A stretch of DNA of 46,141 nt from an uncultured Oscillospiraceae bacterium (GCA_905234425.1 CAJOHR010000003.1:1-46141), one strand, 5' to 3'; shown: positions 26,773 through 36,299, counted from the first letter of the stretch. Translations and numbers: made by a program. Notes: generated by a model from the letters alone, not told the origin.

Positions 26773-28416
26773 TCAGTCCGCGGTGTCTCCCTCCGGCGCC
26801 TTCACCCGCAGGAGTCTGGCAATCAGGTCTCCCTTGGGCAAAACCTGGCAGTCATACCAGGTGATGATCTTCATGCCGTAGACCAGGACCGCATAGACGA
26901 GCACCGCCACCGCAACGGAGGCCAGCAGGGACAGCTTCAGGGAGCCGGTGGCCGTCCGAACGGCCTCATAGCTCAGAAACGCGCCCACAGACATGAGCGC
27001 CGTGGCCACCATAGGCTTGACGAACTGCTGGAGTATCCGGGGCGGAAGCTCCAGGCTGTGGTGCATGGCGGCGATGTTCAGGAACATGATCACGGCACAG
27101 TAGGCAATGGTGGCAATGGCCGCGCCGTAGATCCCCACGCCCTGGGTGCCGATGAGCACATAGTCCGTAATGATGTTGACGAGGCCGCCCACCAGGGTGG
27201 TAAAGATGGGAACCGTGACGAGCCCGTGGGCCTGGAGAATGGCGTTTGTGACACTGACCATGCAGTTGAAGATCACCGCCGCCCCCAGAATCGCCAGAAG
27301 GGGTCCGGCAATCTGCAGCGTTTCGGGCTTGTAGTTATAGGCAAGCTCCTGGATCGGCGTCGCCAGAATCGCCAGTCCCGCGCCGCAGGGCAACGCGATC
27401 ATGGCCGTCATGCGGATGGCGGATTCCTCGGTCCGTCTGGCCTCCCGGAAATTGGAGAGGGTCAGCGCCGCCGTGACCGTGGGAATGATGCTGATGGCAA
27501 TGGGCGAAATCAGGGCCGGGGGCAGCATATAGAAGGTCTGAGCTGCGGAATAGGTGCCGAAGAGGGATGTCGCCGCCCGGCTGGTCAGACCGATGGCGTC
27601 CTGGAGCCGTCCCTGAATGATCTTGGTGTCCAGGGCATTGAAGATCTGGAGGCCCGCCGAGCCGATGGTGATAGGCACCGCCAGCCGAAGGAGCTGCCTG
27701 GCCGTATCGGCGGTGGATTTCACCGGCATGACCATATCCGCTTCGGTCAGGACCACATGGCGGTGCTGATAGACAAAGAACAGGTAGACGGCAGCCAGCA
27801 CGGAGCCGATGGTGACGCCCAGAATGGCGCCGCCTGCCGCCTGAGACTCTCCCAAGTGCATGACCCGCAGGACCACATAAACCATGCCAAGGCCGACGAT
27901 CAGCTTGGCCATAGCTTCGATGACCTGGCTCACCGCTGTGGGCGTCATGTACTGCTGGCCCTGGAAATAGCCCCGGAAGGCGGAAACCAGGCACAGGAAA
28001 AACACCGATGGAGCAAGGGCCGCGATGGCGTAGACCGCGTCCGGGTCCCGCATGAATCTTGCCAATTGGGGCGCGAAGATCAGCATGAGGCCGCTGCATA
28101 CGATGCCCAGCCCCATGAAGATCCCCAGGGTCACCCGATAGGTCTTCTGGATCTGCCGCCGGTTTCCCAAGGCCCCCGCCTCGGAAATCATCCGGCTCAG
28201 GGCAATGGGCAGTCCCGCGGTGGAGATGGTCAGGAGCACGTTGAAAATGCTGTAGGCATTGTTGAAGTGGCCAAAGCCCTCAGGTCCCACCACCCGGTTC
28301 ATGACGATCTTGTAGGGGGCTCCCATGATCTTCACCAGGACGGCGGCCATGGTCAATATGGCCGCGCCCTGGAGAAACTTCTGCTTTTTCGGCTTCCTGG
28401 ATACCTGGTCAGGCAT
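26773..28416 (-). CDS. polysaccharide/lipid flippase of the MurJ/SpoVB type (MOP superfamily)
   Basis: A 547-residue membrane protein with about 14 helices. The N-terminus KKQKFLQGAAILTMAAVLVK and then GAPYKIVMNRVVGPEGFGHFNNAYSIFN are typical of the SpoVB/YkvU/MurJ-type polysaccharide transporters. SpoVB is needed for spore cortex formation and related proteins flip lipid-linked cell-wall precursors. The linkage to mazG (as spoVB-mazG in Bacillus) favours SpoVB over MurJ, but I leave the symbol open. ATG 28416 overlaps the stop of the amidohydrolase gene by 8 bases. Confidence 0.88.
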   Translation of the reverse strand: MPDQVSRKPKKQKFLQGAAILTMAAVLVKIMGAPYKIVMNRVVGPEGFGHFNNAYSIFNVLLTISTAGLPIALSRMISEAGALGNRRQIQKTYRVTLGIFMGLGIVCSGLMLIFAPQLARFMRDPDAVYAIAALAPSVFFLCLVSAFRGYFQGQQYMTPTAVSQVIEAMAKLIVGLGMVYVVLRVMHLGESQAAGGAILGVTIGSVLAAVYLFFVYQHRHVVLTEADMVMPVKSTADTARQLLRLAVPITIGSAGLQIFNALDTKIIQGRLQDAIGLTSRAATSLFGTYSAAQTFYMLPPALISPIAISIIPTVTAALTLSNFREARRTEESAIRMTAMIALPCGAGLAILATPIQELAYNYKPETLQIAGPLLAILGAAVIFNCMVSVTNAILQAHGLVTVPIFTTLVGGLVNIITDYVLIGTQGVGIYGAAIATIAYCAVIMFLNIAAMHHSLELPPRILQQFVKPMVATALMSVGAFLSYEAVRTATGSLKLSLLASVAVAVLVYAVLVYGMKIITWYDCQVLPKGDLIARLLRVKAPEGDTAD

Positions 28417-29737
28417 TCGGATGCTCCTTTCCTTCCCCGCCGAACATCCGGGGAATCACATAATCATGGAACTCCTGCAGAACGCTCTGCAGATCAATGG
28501 TGGGATACTCCCCGTGATCGTAGAGGATCTTTCCCCGGACCATGGTCATCACCACATCGTGGCCGGAGGCAGCATAAACCAGATTGCTCACCGGATTGTG
28601 GCAGGGGATCAGATGGGGCTGGGTGAAATCCAGCATGATCAGGTCCGCGTCCAGGCCGGGCGCGATCATGCCGCACTCGTCCTCCCGGCCCTGGGCCAGA
28701 GCACCGTTGATCGTTGCCAGCTTGAGGGCCTCCCAGGCCGTCAGGGATGTGGGGTTCAGGGTGGAGGCGTTGGATAGCAGGGCGGAGAGCTTCAGGGACT
28801 CGAACATATCCAGATTATTTGAGGAGGAGACGCCGTCGGTTCCCAAGGCCACGCGGAGCCCCTTATCCAGCATTTTCCGCACAGGCGCGATGCCGGATGC
28901 CAGCTTCAGATTGCTGTTGGGGTTGTGGATCGGGAACACGCCCCGGCGGGCAAACAGATCCATGTCCTCCTCGTCCAGCCAGACGCAGTGGGCAGCCAGC
29001 GCCCGGGTGTCCCAGACATGGTAGACGTCCAGAAGCTGGGCCGGGGTCAGGCCGTACTTCTCCAGACAGCTCTCATGCTCGCTTTTCGTCTCGGACACAT
29101 GGACGTGCATGCCAATGTTCTCATTGATGGCATACTCCGCCAGTGCTTTCCAGAGTTTTTCATTGGAGGTATATTCGGCGTGGATGGAGGCCTCTATCCG
29201 GATCCTGCCCCCGTCATATCCGTGCCACTTTTCCTTCAGTTCCACCATCTGCTGGCATGGCACGTACTTATCGAAGCAGAAGTCCTCCTCAAAGAGCGAA
29301 ATGGCCCGGGAGATATTGCCCTTGATGCCGGACTCCGCCACGCACTGGCAAATGGTGTCGCAGAAATAGTACATATCGGAAACGGAGGTTGTCCCGAAGC
29401 GCAGGGCCTCGGCCAGTCCCAGGAGCGTGGCCGCCCGGATGGACCGGTCGTCCCACAGATCCTCCTTGGGGAAGATGTAGTCATTGAGCCACTCCGCAAG
29501 ATCGTGGTCATCTCCGTAGCCCCGGAACGGCGTCATGGAGATGTGGGTGTGTGCATTGATCAGACCAGGCATGAGCACATGGCCGCGGCCGTCGATCACC
29601 TGACCGGCATGCTCCTGGGGCGCTGTCTTTCCCACATAGCTGATCTTTCCGTCGGTGACGCCCACATAGGCGCCCAGAATCACGGGCAGCTTGTCCGCCA
29701 TGGTGACGGCGGTGATGTTTTGAAACAGAATATCCAT
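28409..29737 (-). CDS. mtaD: amidohydrolase, SAH / methylthioadenosine deaminase type
   Basis: A 442-residue TIM-barrel amidohydrolase likely to deaminate S-adenosylhomocysteine, 5'-methylthioadenosine or adenosine. Metal-binding motifs: HTH (H63, H65) in GLINAHTHISM, HVHVSETKSE, AAHCVWLDEEDM, and the aspartate in ALGTDGVSSSNN. These match the MtaD family. Guanine or cytosine deaminase activity is less likely but cannot be excluded. The next gene upstream is a purine nucleoside phosphorylase (27-base gap), which would act on the inosine-type products. ATG 29737 follows AAGGAG. Confidence 0.87.
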   Translation of the reverse strand: MDILFQNITAVTMADKLPVILGAYVGVTDGKISYVGKTAPQEHAGQVIDGRGHVLMPGLINAHTHISMTPFRGYGDDHDLAEWLNDYIFPKEDLWDDRSIRAATLLGLAEALRFGTTSVSDMYYFCDTICQCVAESGIKGNISRAISLFEEDFCFDKYVPCQQMVELKEKWHGYDGGRIRIEASIHAEYTSNEKLWKALAEYAINENIGMHVHVSETKSEHESCLEKYGLTPAQLLDVYHVWDTRALAAHCVWLDEEDMDLFARRGVFPIHNPNSNLKLASGIAPVRKMLDKGLRVALGTDGVSSSNNLDMFESLKLSALLSNASTLNPTSLTAWEALKLATINGALAQGREDECGMIAPGLDADLIMLDFTQPHLIPCHNPVSNLVYAASGHDVVMTMVRGKILYDHGEYPTIDLQSVLQEFHDYVIPRMFGGEGKEHPNA

Positions 29738-29764
29738 AGTAACTCCTTTCAGGAAAAAAAGCGG

Positions 29765-30589
29765 TCATAGATCCCGAATGCAGCTCCGGATCAGGCTGGA
29801 GAAGCGATCCCGGGCCGCTTTTCCGGCGTCCAGGACCTCCTGCTCCGACAGCGGGTCGCCGGTGATTCCGGCGGCGGCGTTGGACACCAGGGAGAAGCCC
29901 AGGACCTCCATGCCGGCGTGACCGGCGGCAATGACCTCCGGTACCGTGCTCATGCCCACCAAGTCGCCGCCCAGGGCACGGATGGCCCGGATCTCCGCGG
30001 GCGTCTCATAGGAGGGGCCGGGAAAGTACATATAGACGCCCTCCACCAGGGAAATCCCCAGGTTTTTGGCGGCCTCCCTGGCCACATCCTGGAGCCTTGG
30101 GGTATAGAGATAGGTGGAATCCGGGAAGCGGACGCCGAATTCCGGGATGTTCGGTCCCCGCAGGGGAGAATCCCGGAAGAACTTGATGTGGTCTGTGATC
30201 AGGCAGATATCTCCCGCCCGAAAATCGAAATTCACGCCGCCGGAGGCGTTGGTGATGAGGAGCGTACCGCAGCCCAGAAGCCGCAGCACCCGCAGCGGAA
30301 AGCAGACCTCCTCAAAGGAATAGCCCTCATAGGCGTGGAGCCGTCCCTGCATGACGGCCACCCGCCGTCCCTCCAGGACCCCGAACACAAGTTGTCCTTT
30401 GTGACCGGGAGCTGTGCTAACCTGGAAGCCGGGGATCTCCCCGTAGGGGATCACAATGGGGTCCTCCGCCAGCTCCGCCATGCTGCCCAGGCCGGAACCC
30501 AGGACCATGGCGGTCTCCGGCCTGAAGCCGTCCAGCCGCTCTGCAATCACCTGAGCGGCCTTTTCATAATCCGAAAACTGATACTGCAT
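29765..30589 (-). CDS. punA: purine nucleoside phosphorylase, trimeric type
   Basis: It splits inosine, guanosine and their deoxy forms into base and (deoxy)ribose 1-phosphate. The 274-residue length fits the PNP/MTAP trimeric family. It has the phosphate-binding loop VLGSGLGSM (29-37), GRLHAYEGY (82-90), ITNASGG, and the purine-site motifs GPSYETPAEIR and SNAAAGI. ATG 30589 follows GGAGA. It lies between a nucleoside-kinase-like gene (14-base gap) and the SAH/MTA-deaminase-type gene, forming a purine salvage group. Confidence 0.95.
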   Translation of the reverse strand: MQYQFSDYEKAAQVIAERLDGFRPETAMVLGSGLGSMAELAEDPIVIPYGEIPGFQVSTAPGHKGQLVFGVLEGRRVAVMQGRLHAYEGYSFEEVCFPLRVLRLLGCGTLLITNASGGVNFDFRAGDICLITDHIKFFRDSPLRGPNIPEFGVRFPDSTYLYTPRLQDVAREAAKNLGISLVEGVYMYFPGPSYETPAEIRAIRALGGDLVGMSTVPEVIAAGHAGMEVLGFSLVSNAAAGITGDPLSEQEVLDAGKAARDRFSSLIRSCIRDL

Positions 30590-30603
30590 GACCGTTCTCC
30601 TCT

Positions 30604-31551
30604 TTACTGCTCCTTGTTATCAGGACGTGGGCCGATGAATTCCCGGACGATGGAATCGTCGGGCACCAGAGCGGCGCTGAGCATCGGAATCTCACCCATC
30701 ATGACCCGGATGGCCTCCACCTGATCGGCCCGGGGCACGTCAGGCCCCAGATCCCGGATCAGGGGCAGTACAAACTTTTTCAGTACCCCCAGCTCGTAGG
30801 GCATGGCCGTCACCACCTGGCAGTGGGCCGTGGTCTGGAAGGGTGCGATATTCTGATCCTCTCCCACCAACACGTTGTCCCAGAGGCCCAGAGTGTATGC
30901 CGCCTCGGCTCCCCGGAACAGGTAGTCCCGGACGAGCCGACGGATCAGCCGAAGCTGGACCGTGGTGCAGATCACGTTTCCGTCCCGCTGGTAGACGGCC
31001 TCCGGGGACACATAGATCCGGCAGGCGTCGGGATGGCGGTCGGTGAATCGCCGGTTCAGGGCGTGGATGCCCTCAAAGATAAACACATCGCCAGGCTCAA
31101 TGTCCATAAAGGTACCGGCGCCCTCCACCCTGCGCTGGTTGTGGAAGTCGTATTCCGGCACATAGATGTCCTGGCCGGCCTCCAGCTTGGAGAAATGGTC
31201 GTCCAAAAGGGCCATATCCAGGCAGTCGGGGCTCTCCAGATTCGGCCTTCCATTGTCAAGCCTGGGATAGTTTTCATCGTCCAGGCCAATGAAATAGTTG
31301 TCCATGGACAGCAGATGGGCCGTGATCCCCATCTCCACCAGCCGCTTCTGGATTCGGGTGGCGGTGGAGGTCTTGCTGGAGCCGGAGGGACCGGACAGCA
31401 GCACGATGGGACTCTTGTGACGGTTTTTGTCGATAAAATCCGCGACCTTCTGGATCTGATCCCGGTAGCCTGCCTCCCAGCCCGCGATGGCCCCTGCAGG
31501 GTCCTTCTCCAGGTCAGCGAGCACTTTTTCCATGTCAAATGCGTAAATCAC
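30604..31551 (-). CDS. uridine kinase-like nucleoside kinase
   Basis: A 315-residue P-loop kinase of the phosphoribulokinase/uridine kinase family. Walker A is GPSGSSKTST (54-63). The substrate region is LSMDNYFIGL and YDFHNQRRVEG, followed by FIFEGIHALN. It is about 100 residues longer than classical Udk, with an N-terminal helical extension (1-48) and a longer C-terminus. The true substrate is therefore unproven: uridine, cytidine or another nucleoside. ATG 31551 overlaps the hemZ stop by 4 bases (ATGA-type coupling). Confidence 0.85.
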   Translation of the reverse strand: MIYAFDMEKVLADLEKDPAGAIAGWEAGYRDQIQKVADFIDKNRHKSPIVLLSGPSGSSKTSTATRIQKRLVEMGITAHLLSMDNYFIGLDDENYPRLDNGRPNLESPDCLDMALLDDHFSKLEAGQDIYVPEYDFHNQRRVEGAGTFMDIEPGDVFIFEGIHALNRRFTDRHPDACRIYVSPEAVYQRDGNVICTTVQLRLIRRLVRDYLFRGAEAAYTLGLWDNVLVGEDQNIAPFQTTAHCQVVTAMPYELGVLKKFVLPLIRDLGPDVPRADQVEAIRVMMGEIPMLSAALVPDDSIVREFIGPRPDNKEQ

Positions 31552-32987
31552 AGGGATACCTCCCTCTTTTTTTCTGCGATGGATTCCATGTCCCGGATGT
31601 ATTCCTGGGGATACTTCGGATTGGACAGCCGGGAAATCCTCCCGTCCCGGACCAGCTTGGTCATGCCGCCGCCCCCCAGAGACAGGATGGAGTGCATCTC
31701 CTCCATCATATATATATTGTACAAATTCTCATATCCATGCCTGCACCAGCCCACATTCTCAAAGCTGCCGGTCATGTATTTCTGCCGGTAGAGATAATAG
31801 GGCCGGTAGCCTGCTTCCCGGAGCAGCGCATTGCCGCCGGACAGCATTTCTTCCACCTCCTGCCCCGTGGGCAGCGTGGTCTTTTTCTCGTAGAAAAGGG
31901 CCGCGGAGCGCTTCAGCGCCAGGGTGTGGACCGTGATGGACGTAGGGCCCAAGCCCATGACCTGACGGAGGGATTTCAAATACCCTTGGGGCGTATCCCC
32001 GGGCAGCCCGGCGATCAGGTCCATGTTGATGTCCTCATGTCCGGCGGCCAAAGCCTCGTCATAGGCCCGGAGGATGTCGCTTCCCGTGTGGCTTCTGCCA
32101 AGCAGGGACAGCACCCGGTCGTCCATGGTCTGAGGGTTGACGCTGATCCTGGTAACGCCGGCCTCCTTCAAAACCCGGAGCTTCTCCGGGTTCAGGGTGT
32201 CGGGCCGTCCCGCCTCCACCGTCAGCTCCAGGCATTCGGACAGGTCGAATTCCCGCCGGAGCGTATCGAGAAGCCTTGCCAATTGCTTTGCGGAGAGCGT
32301 GGTAGGTGTGCCGCCGCCCATATATGCCGTGCGGATCCGATGGGGACTGTGACGCAGGCCTTCCGCCGCGGCGCAGATCTCCTGCTCCAGAGCATCCAGA
32401 TAGGGCTCCATCAGGTGACCCGCACGCTGAATATCGGCGGACACAAAGCTGCAATAAACGCAGCGGGTGGGACAGAAAGGAATCCCCACATAGAGGGACA
32501 CATCCCCGGGCGCTTGCTTGTTCCACGCCTCCAGACTGGCCTCCCCCGCGTCCAGACAGAGCTGCCGGCGGGCCGGGGACACGTCATAGACGTCCCGAAG
32601 CAGCCGGTCCGCAGAGGAACGGGTTCCGCCTCGAAGCAGCTCCCGCGTCACCAGCTTGGTGGGCCGGACGCCGGACAGGGCGCCCCAGGCGGGCTTTTCC
32701 GGCAGGAAGGGCAGCGCCGCCCGATAGTAGCTCTGGCGGAGGATCTGCCGTTTCAGCGCCTCGTCCGCCGTTTCCACCGGGCATCGGGCCACGCCCCGAT
32801 AGGTCACACCCTCCCGGGTGATTCTGGCCGTGGCTGTCAGGTATTGCTTGCCCACAGACAGTCTGGAAACCGCCCCGTCGCCCGCAAAGGGCTTGTCTGT
32901 CCTTTCCGCCTTGTCCCCGGGAAAGAGGACAAGCTGGATCTGCTCCAGGGCATAGAGGCTGTCGTGGCCGATGAGCCGCAGCTTCAT
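31548..32987 (-). CDS. hemZ: radical SAM protein of the HemZ (coproporphyrinogen III dehydrogenase-like) type
   Basis: A 479-residue radical SAM protein. The cluster-binding motif is C172-x3-C176-x2-C179 in GIPFCPTRCVYCSF, followed by AYMGGGTPTTLSA and DLIAGLPGDT. An N-terminal domain of about 160 residues precedes it, as in the clostridial HemZ family. HemZ is named for oxygen-independent coproporphyrinogen oxidation. No other haem gene is in the window and the actual reaction of these distant HemN relatives is uncertain. ATG 32987 overlaps the preceding gene by 4 bases. Confidence 0.9.
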   Translation of the reverse strand: MKLRLIGHDSLYALEQIQLVLFPGDKAERTDKPFAGDGAVSRLSVGKQYLTATARITREGVTYRGVARCPVETADEALKRQILRQSYYRAALPFLPEKPAWGALSGVRPTKLVTRELLRGGTRSSADRLLRDVYDVSPARRQLCLDAGEASLEAWNKQAPGDVSLYVGIPFCPTRCVYCSFVSADIQRAGHLMEPYLDALEQEICAAAEGLRHSPHRIRTAYMGGGTPTTLSAKQLARLLDTLRREFDLSECLELTVEAGRPDTLNPEKLRVLKEAGVTRISVNPQTMDDRVLSLLGRSHTGSDILRAYDEALAAGHEDINMDLIAGLPGDTPQGYLKSLRQVMGLGPTSITVHTLALKRSAALFYEKKTTLPTGQEVEEMLSGGNALLREAGYRPYYLYRQKYMTGSFENVGWCRHGYENLYNIYMMEEMHSILSLGGGGMTKLVRDGRISRLSNPKYPQEYIRDMESIAEKKREVSL

Positions 32988-33601
32988 GAGACGGCACTTC
33001 TCATAAACACGTTGGTCTTCCGCTCCCGCTCCAGGGTGGTGGAGCCGGTGTGGCCTGAGAGAACCAGGTAGTCACCCGGCAGCGCATAGAGCTTGCGGAG
33101 GGATTTCTCCATTTCTCCCCAGCTGCCGCCGGGGAAATCGGTCCGGCCGCAGGACCCCTGGAACAGGGTATCCCCGGAGAAAATCACATCCTCCGCGATC
33201 AGGCAGACGGAGCCGGGGGTGTGGCCGGGGGTGGAGAGGACCTTGAAGGTAATGGAGTCCATGGTCACGGCGTCTCCTTCCTTCCAGTCCTTTACCCGGT
33301 TCGGATCCAGGGTGACCTTGTCCTCGGCAAACACCGGGTCCAGCCCCAGATCGCAGGCGGACATATAGATCTCCGGCTCTGTGCCGCAGGTCTCCAGGAG
33401 CTCCGGCACCCCGGTGATGTGGTCGTAGTGACCGTGGGTCAAGAGGATATATCGGAGGGTCAGGTGTTTCTTTGTGAGGCATTCCGCTAAATAGGCCCCG
33501 TCGTCGCCGGGGTCAATGATGGCAGCGTTGCTTGTGTTTTCGTCCCAGACGATATAGCAGTTGGTCATGAGCTGGCCCACCTGCTGGACTTCGATCTTCA
33601 T
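32984..33601 (-). CDS. MBL-fold (glyoxalase II-like) hydrolase
   Basis: A 205-residue metallo-beta-lactamase-fold hydrolase. The metal motif THGHYDH is at 55-61; further ligands are H in TPGHTPGS, D in FSGDTLF and H in LSGHTG. This is the short 'glyoxalase II-like' form common between dtd and hemZ in clostridia. The substrate is unknown; a thioester is a guess from the family. ATG 33601 follows AGGAGG, 19 bases after dtd. Confidence 0.93.
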   Translation of the reverse strand: MKIEVQQVGQLMTNCYIVWDENTSNAAIIDPGDDGAYLAECLTKKHLTLRYILLTHGHYDHITGVPELLETCGTEPEIYMSACDLGLDPVFAEDKVTLDPNRVKDWKEGDAVTMDSITFKVLSTPGHTPGSVCLIAEDVIFSGDTLFQGSCGRTDFPGGSWGEMEKSLRKLYALPGDYLVLSGHTGSTTLERERKTNVFMRSAVS

Positions 33602-33620
33602 ATCGGTTTCCTCCTAAAGG

Positions 33621-34067
33621 TTACAGATCACGGGTATCCACGATCAATGTCACGGGGCCGTCATTGACGGAGGCAACCTCCATGTGGGCCCCGAAAATGC
33701 CATGCTGGGGCGGATAGCCGTTTTCCGCGCAGCACTTCAAAAACAGCTCGTAAAGGGCCTCCGCCTTCTCCGGGGATGCGGCGCCGAAGAAATCCGGTCT
33801 TCTCCCCTTTTTGCAGGAGCCGTACAGGGTAAACTGGCTCACCACCAGCACGCTGCCGTCTACGGCCTCCAGGCCCAGATTCATCTTTCCGTTTTCGTCC
33901 TCAAAGACCCGAAGGCTCAGGAGCTTTTTGCAGAGCTTCTCACAGTCTGCCTCTGTGTCCTCCGGGCCCACGCCCAGCAGGATCAGAAAGCCCCTTCCGA
34001 TCTTCCCGGTGATCTCTCCGTCCACCTGCACCGAGGCGGAGGAGACCCGGGTCAATACCGCCCGCAT
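33621..34067 (-). CDS. dtd: D-aminoacyl-tRNA deacylase
   Basis: It removes D-amino acids (and glycine from tRNA-Ala) wrongly attached to tRNAs. The 148-residue protein begins MRAVLTRVSSASVQVDGE, with SQFTLYGSCKKGRRPDF (the conserved SQFTL motif) and the C-terminal NDGPVTLIVDT carrying the Gly/Pro cis motif region. ATG 34067 shares one base with the rel stop (TGATG), so the longer frame running back into rel is rejected. The rel-dtd pairing is common in Firmicutes. Confidence 0.96.
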   Translation of the reverse strand: MRAVLTRVSSASVQVDGEITGKIGRGFLILLGVGPEDTEADCEKLCKKLLSLRVFEDENGKMNLGLEAVDGSVLVVSQFTLYGSCKKGRRPDFFGAASPEKAEALYELFLKCCAENGYPPQHGIFGAHMEVASVNDGPVTLIVDTRDL

Positions 34068-36247
34068 CAGCTGCGCCCCCGCCGGACGGTCCGGACGCCC
34101 CGGATGTTGGCCAGCCGGGTCCTGATGGTGTTGAGCTCCGTCACATCCCGGACCTCCACGGTGAGATAGACCGTGCAGTTGCCCTGACCGTCCGCCCGGG
34201 CAGCCAGCTCCGAACAGCGGAGCTTCATAGAGGTAACCACCATGGCCACGTCCAGGGCCATGCCGTCCCGGTCCGTGCAATCCAGCTCAAAGGAGGTGGA
34301 GAAGGTCTCCAGGGGCGCGCTGGCCCAGGTCACCTTCACCCAGCGGCCGGAGTTGTCCGGAGACGCGGCCCCGGCGGCGTTGGGACAGTCTCTGCGGTGA
34401 ATGGAGACGCCGAAGCCCTTGGTGATGAAGCCCACAATGTCGTCGCCTGGAACGGGCGTACAGCAGCGGGCAAACTTGATGACGCAGTTTGCGATATCCT
34501 CCACGATGATGCCGGAGGTGGACTTTTTAGGCGCCCGGTTAATGTTCGTGATATCGGCGTGGTTCTGCTCCGGCTCCCGGGCGGACTTGGTATACCGCAG
34601 GAGCTCGTCCTTGATCTTGTTGACGGCCTTTACCGCCGTCAGTCCGCCATAGCCAATGGCGGCGTACATGTCGTCCATGGAGCCGTAGGCCAGCTTTTTG
34701 AGCAGCGTCGGCTGCAGGTCCTCCCGATTCAGCATGGAGGGCTGGACGCCGATGCGCCGGAGCTCCTCCTCGAAGCTCTGCTTGCCCGTGGCCACGTTCT
34801 CCTCCCGGCGCTCCTTTTTGTACCACTGGCGGATCTTGATCCTGGCCTGATTGGACTTGCACAGGTTCAGCCAGTCCCGGGAGGGTCCCTTTGCGGATTT
34901 GGAGGTGACGATCTCCACAATGTCGCCGTTCTGAAGCACGGAGTCGTAGCCCACGATCCGGCCGTTGATTTTCGCGCCCACCATGTGGTTGCCCACCTCG
35001 GAATGGATGGCATAGGCAAAGTCGATGGGCGTGGAGCCCGAGGGCAGGGAGATGACCTTGCCTCTGGGGGTGAAGACGAATACCTCGTCGTCAAACATGT
35101 CGATTTTCAGGCTGGAAATAAAGTCCTCCGCCTCGGAATCCTGCTGGTTTTCCAGCAGCCGGCGGACCCACTCAAACTCCTCCTCCCCGCCGGCGGTGCT
35201 GATGCCCTCCTTGTATTTCCAGTGGGCGGCAATGCCGTATTCGGCGGTGTGGTGCATCTTGGCGGTCCGGATCTGGACCTCGAAGGGAATGCCCTCGGAG
35301 CCGATGACTGTGGTGTGCAGAGACTGATAGCCGTTGGGCTTGGGGGTGGAGATATAGTCCTTGAACCGGCCGGGAACCAGATTGTAGAGGTCGTGGATAT
35401 GGCCCAGGACGTTGTAGCAGTCCGCAATGTCATCCACGATGATCCGGTAGGCATAGAGATCATAGACCTCGTCCAGAGTCTTATTCTGGGAGTACATCTT
35501 CCGGTAGATGGAGTAGATGTGCTTCACCCGGCCGTACATCTGAAATTTGATGCCGCTGTCCCGGAGCCGCTGCTCAATCCGTTCCCGGATGGAGACCATG
35601 GCGTGGTCGAATTCGGCTTCTTTTTCGTCCAGCTGCCGGGAAATATCCTCGTAGCCGATGGGGTCCAGATACCGGAGGGAGGTGTCCTCCAGCTCCCACT
35701 TGATCTTCTGCATGCCCAGGCGGTGGGCCAGGGGCGCGTAGATCTCCATGGTCTCCAAGGACTTGCTTTTCTGCTTCGCAGGGGTCTGATACTGCATGGT
35801 CCTGGTGTTGTGGAGCCGGTCGGCGATCTTGATGAGGATCACCCGGATGTCCTTGCTCATGGCAAGGAACATCTTCCGGAGGTTCTCCATCTGCTCGTCC
35901 TCCAGAGACGTAAAGTTCACCCTGGTCAGCTTGGTGACGCCCTCCACCAGATTCGCCACCGTTACGCCGAACCGTTTGGCAACCTCGTCGTAGGAGGTGT
36001 CCGTGTCCTCGATGGTGTCGTGGAGCAGGGACGCCAGAATGGCGTCGGAGTCCAATCCCATTTCCGCCACGATCTCCGCCACGGCCAGAGGATGGATGAT
36101 ATAGGGAGACCCATCCTTCCGGCGCTGGTCCTTATGCTTTTCCTCGGCATATCGGAACGCCTCGTCCACCAGCTCCATACTCACGTTGGGCGTAAACGTC
36201 TCAATGGCAGCGCGCATGGACTGATAATGTTCCTGTACAGATTCCAT
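34067..36247 (-). CDS. relA: bifunctional (p)ppGpp synthetase/hydrolase Rel
   Basis: The stringent-response enzyme of Firmicutes, 726 residues. The hydrolase HD domain is intact, with H52 and the motif HDTIED (76-81). The synthetase domain shows VKHIYSIYRKM, EVYDLYAYRIIV, KDYISTPKPNGYQSLHT and the catalytic E in QIRTAKMHHTAEYGIAAHW. TGS (VFTPRGKVISLPSG), the helical and zinc-finger regions (ARCCTPVPGDDI) and a C-terminal ACT domain follow. Because both active sites are intact, it should make and degrade the alarmone. ATG 36247 is preceded by AAGAAGGTG. Confidence 0.96.
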   Translation of the reverse strand: MESVQEHYQSMRAAIETFTPNVSMELVDEAFRYAEEKHKDQRRKDGSPYIIHPLAVAEIVAEMGLDSDAILASLLHDTIEDTDTSYDEVAKRFGVTVANLVEGVTKLTRVNFTSLEDEQMENLRKMFLAMSKDIRVILIKIADRLHNTRTMQYQTPAKQKSKSLETMEIYAPLAHRLGMQKIKWELEDTSLRYLDPIGYEDISRQLDEKEAEFDHAMVSIRERIEQRLRDSGIKFQMYGRVKHIYSIYRKMYSQNKTLDEVYDLYAYRIIVDDIADCYNVLGHIHDLYNLVPGRFKDYISTPKPNGYQSLHTTVIGSEGIPFEVQIRTAKMHHTAEYGIAAHWKYKEGISTAGGEEEFEWVRRLLENQQDSEAEDFISSLKIDMFDDEVFVFTPRGKVISLPSGSTPIDFAYAIHSEVGNHMVGAKINGRIVGYDSVLQNGDIVEIVTSKSAKGPSRDWLNLCKSNQARIKIRQWYKKERREENVATGKQSFEEELRRIGVQPSMLNREDLQPTLLKKLAYGSMDDMYAAIGYGGLTAVKAVNKIKDELLRYTKSAREPEQNHADITNINRAPKKSTSGIIVEDIANCVIKFARCCTPVPGDDIVGFITKGFGVSIHRRDCPNAAGAASPDNSGRWVKVTWASAPLETFSTSFELDCTDRDGMALDVAMVVTSMKLRCSELAARADGQGNCTVYLTVEVRDVTELNTIRTRLANIRGVRTVRRGRS

Positions 36248-36270
36248 CTGATTTCACCTTCTTCTTCCGG

Positions 36271-36299
36271 CGCAGGCTCAAACGCTCACGCAGCCTGCG
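36271..36299 (-). other. stem-loop between recJ and rel
   Basis: An 8-bp inverted repeat CGCAGGCT/AGCCTGCG with a 13-base loop fills the 62-base gap between recJ and rel. No T run follows, so it is not a standard terminator; it could affect mRNA stability or processing. Confidence 0.4.
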
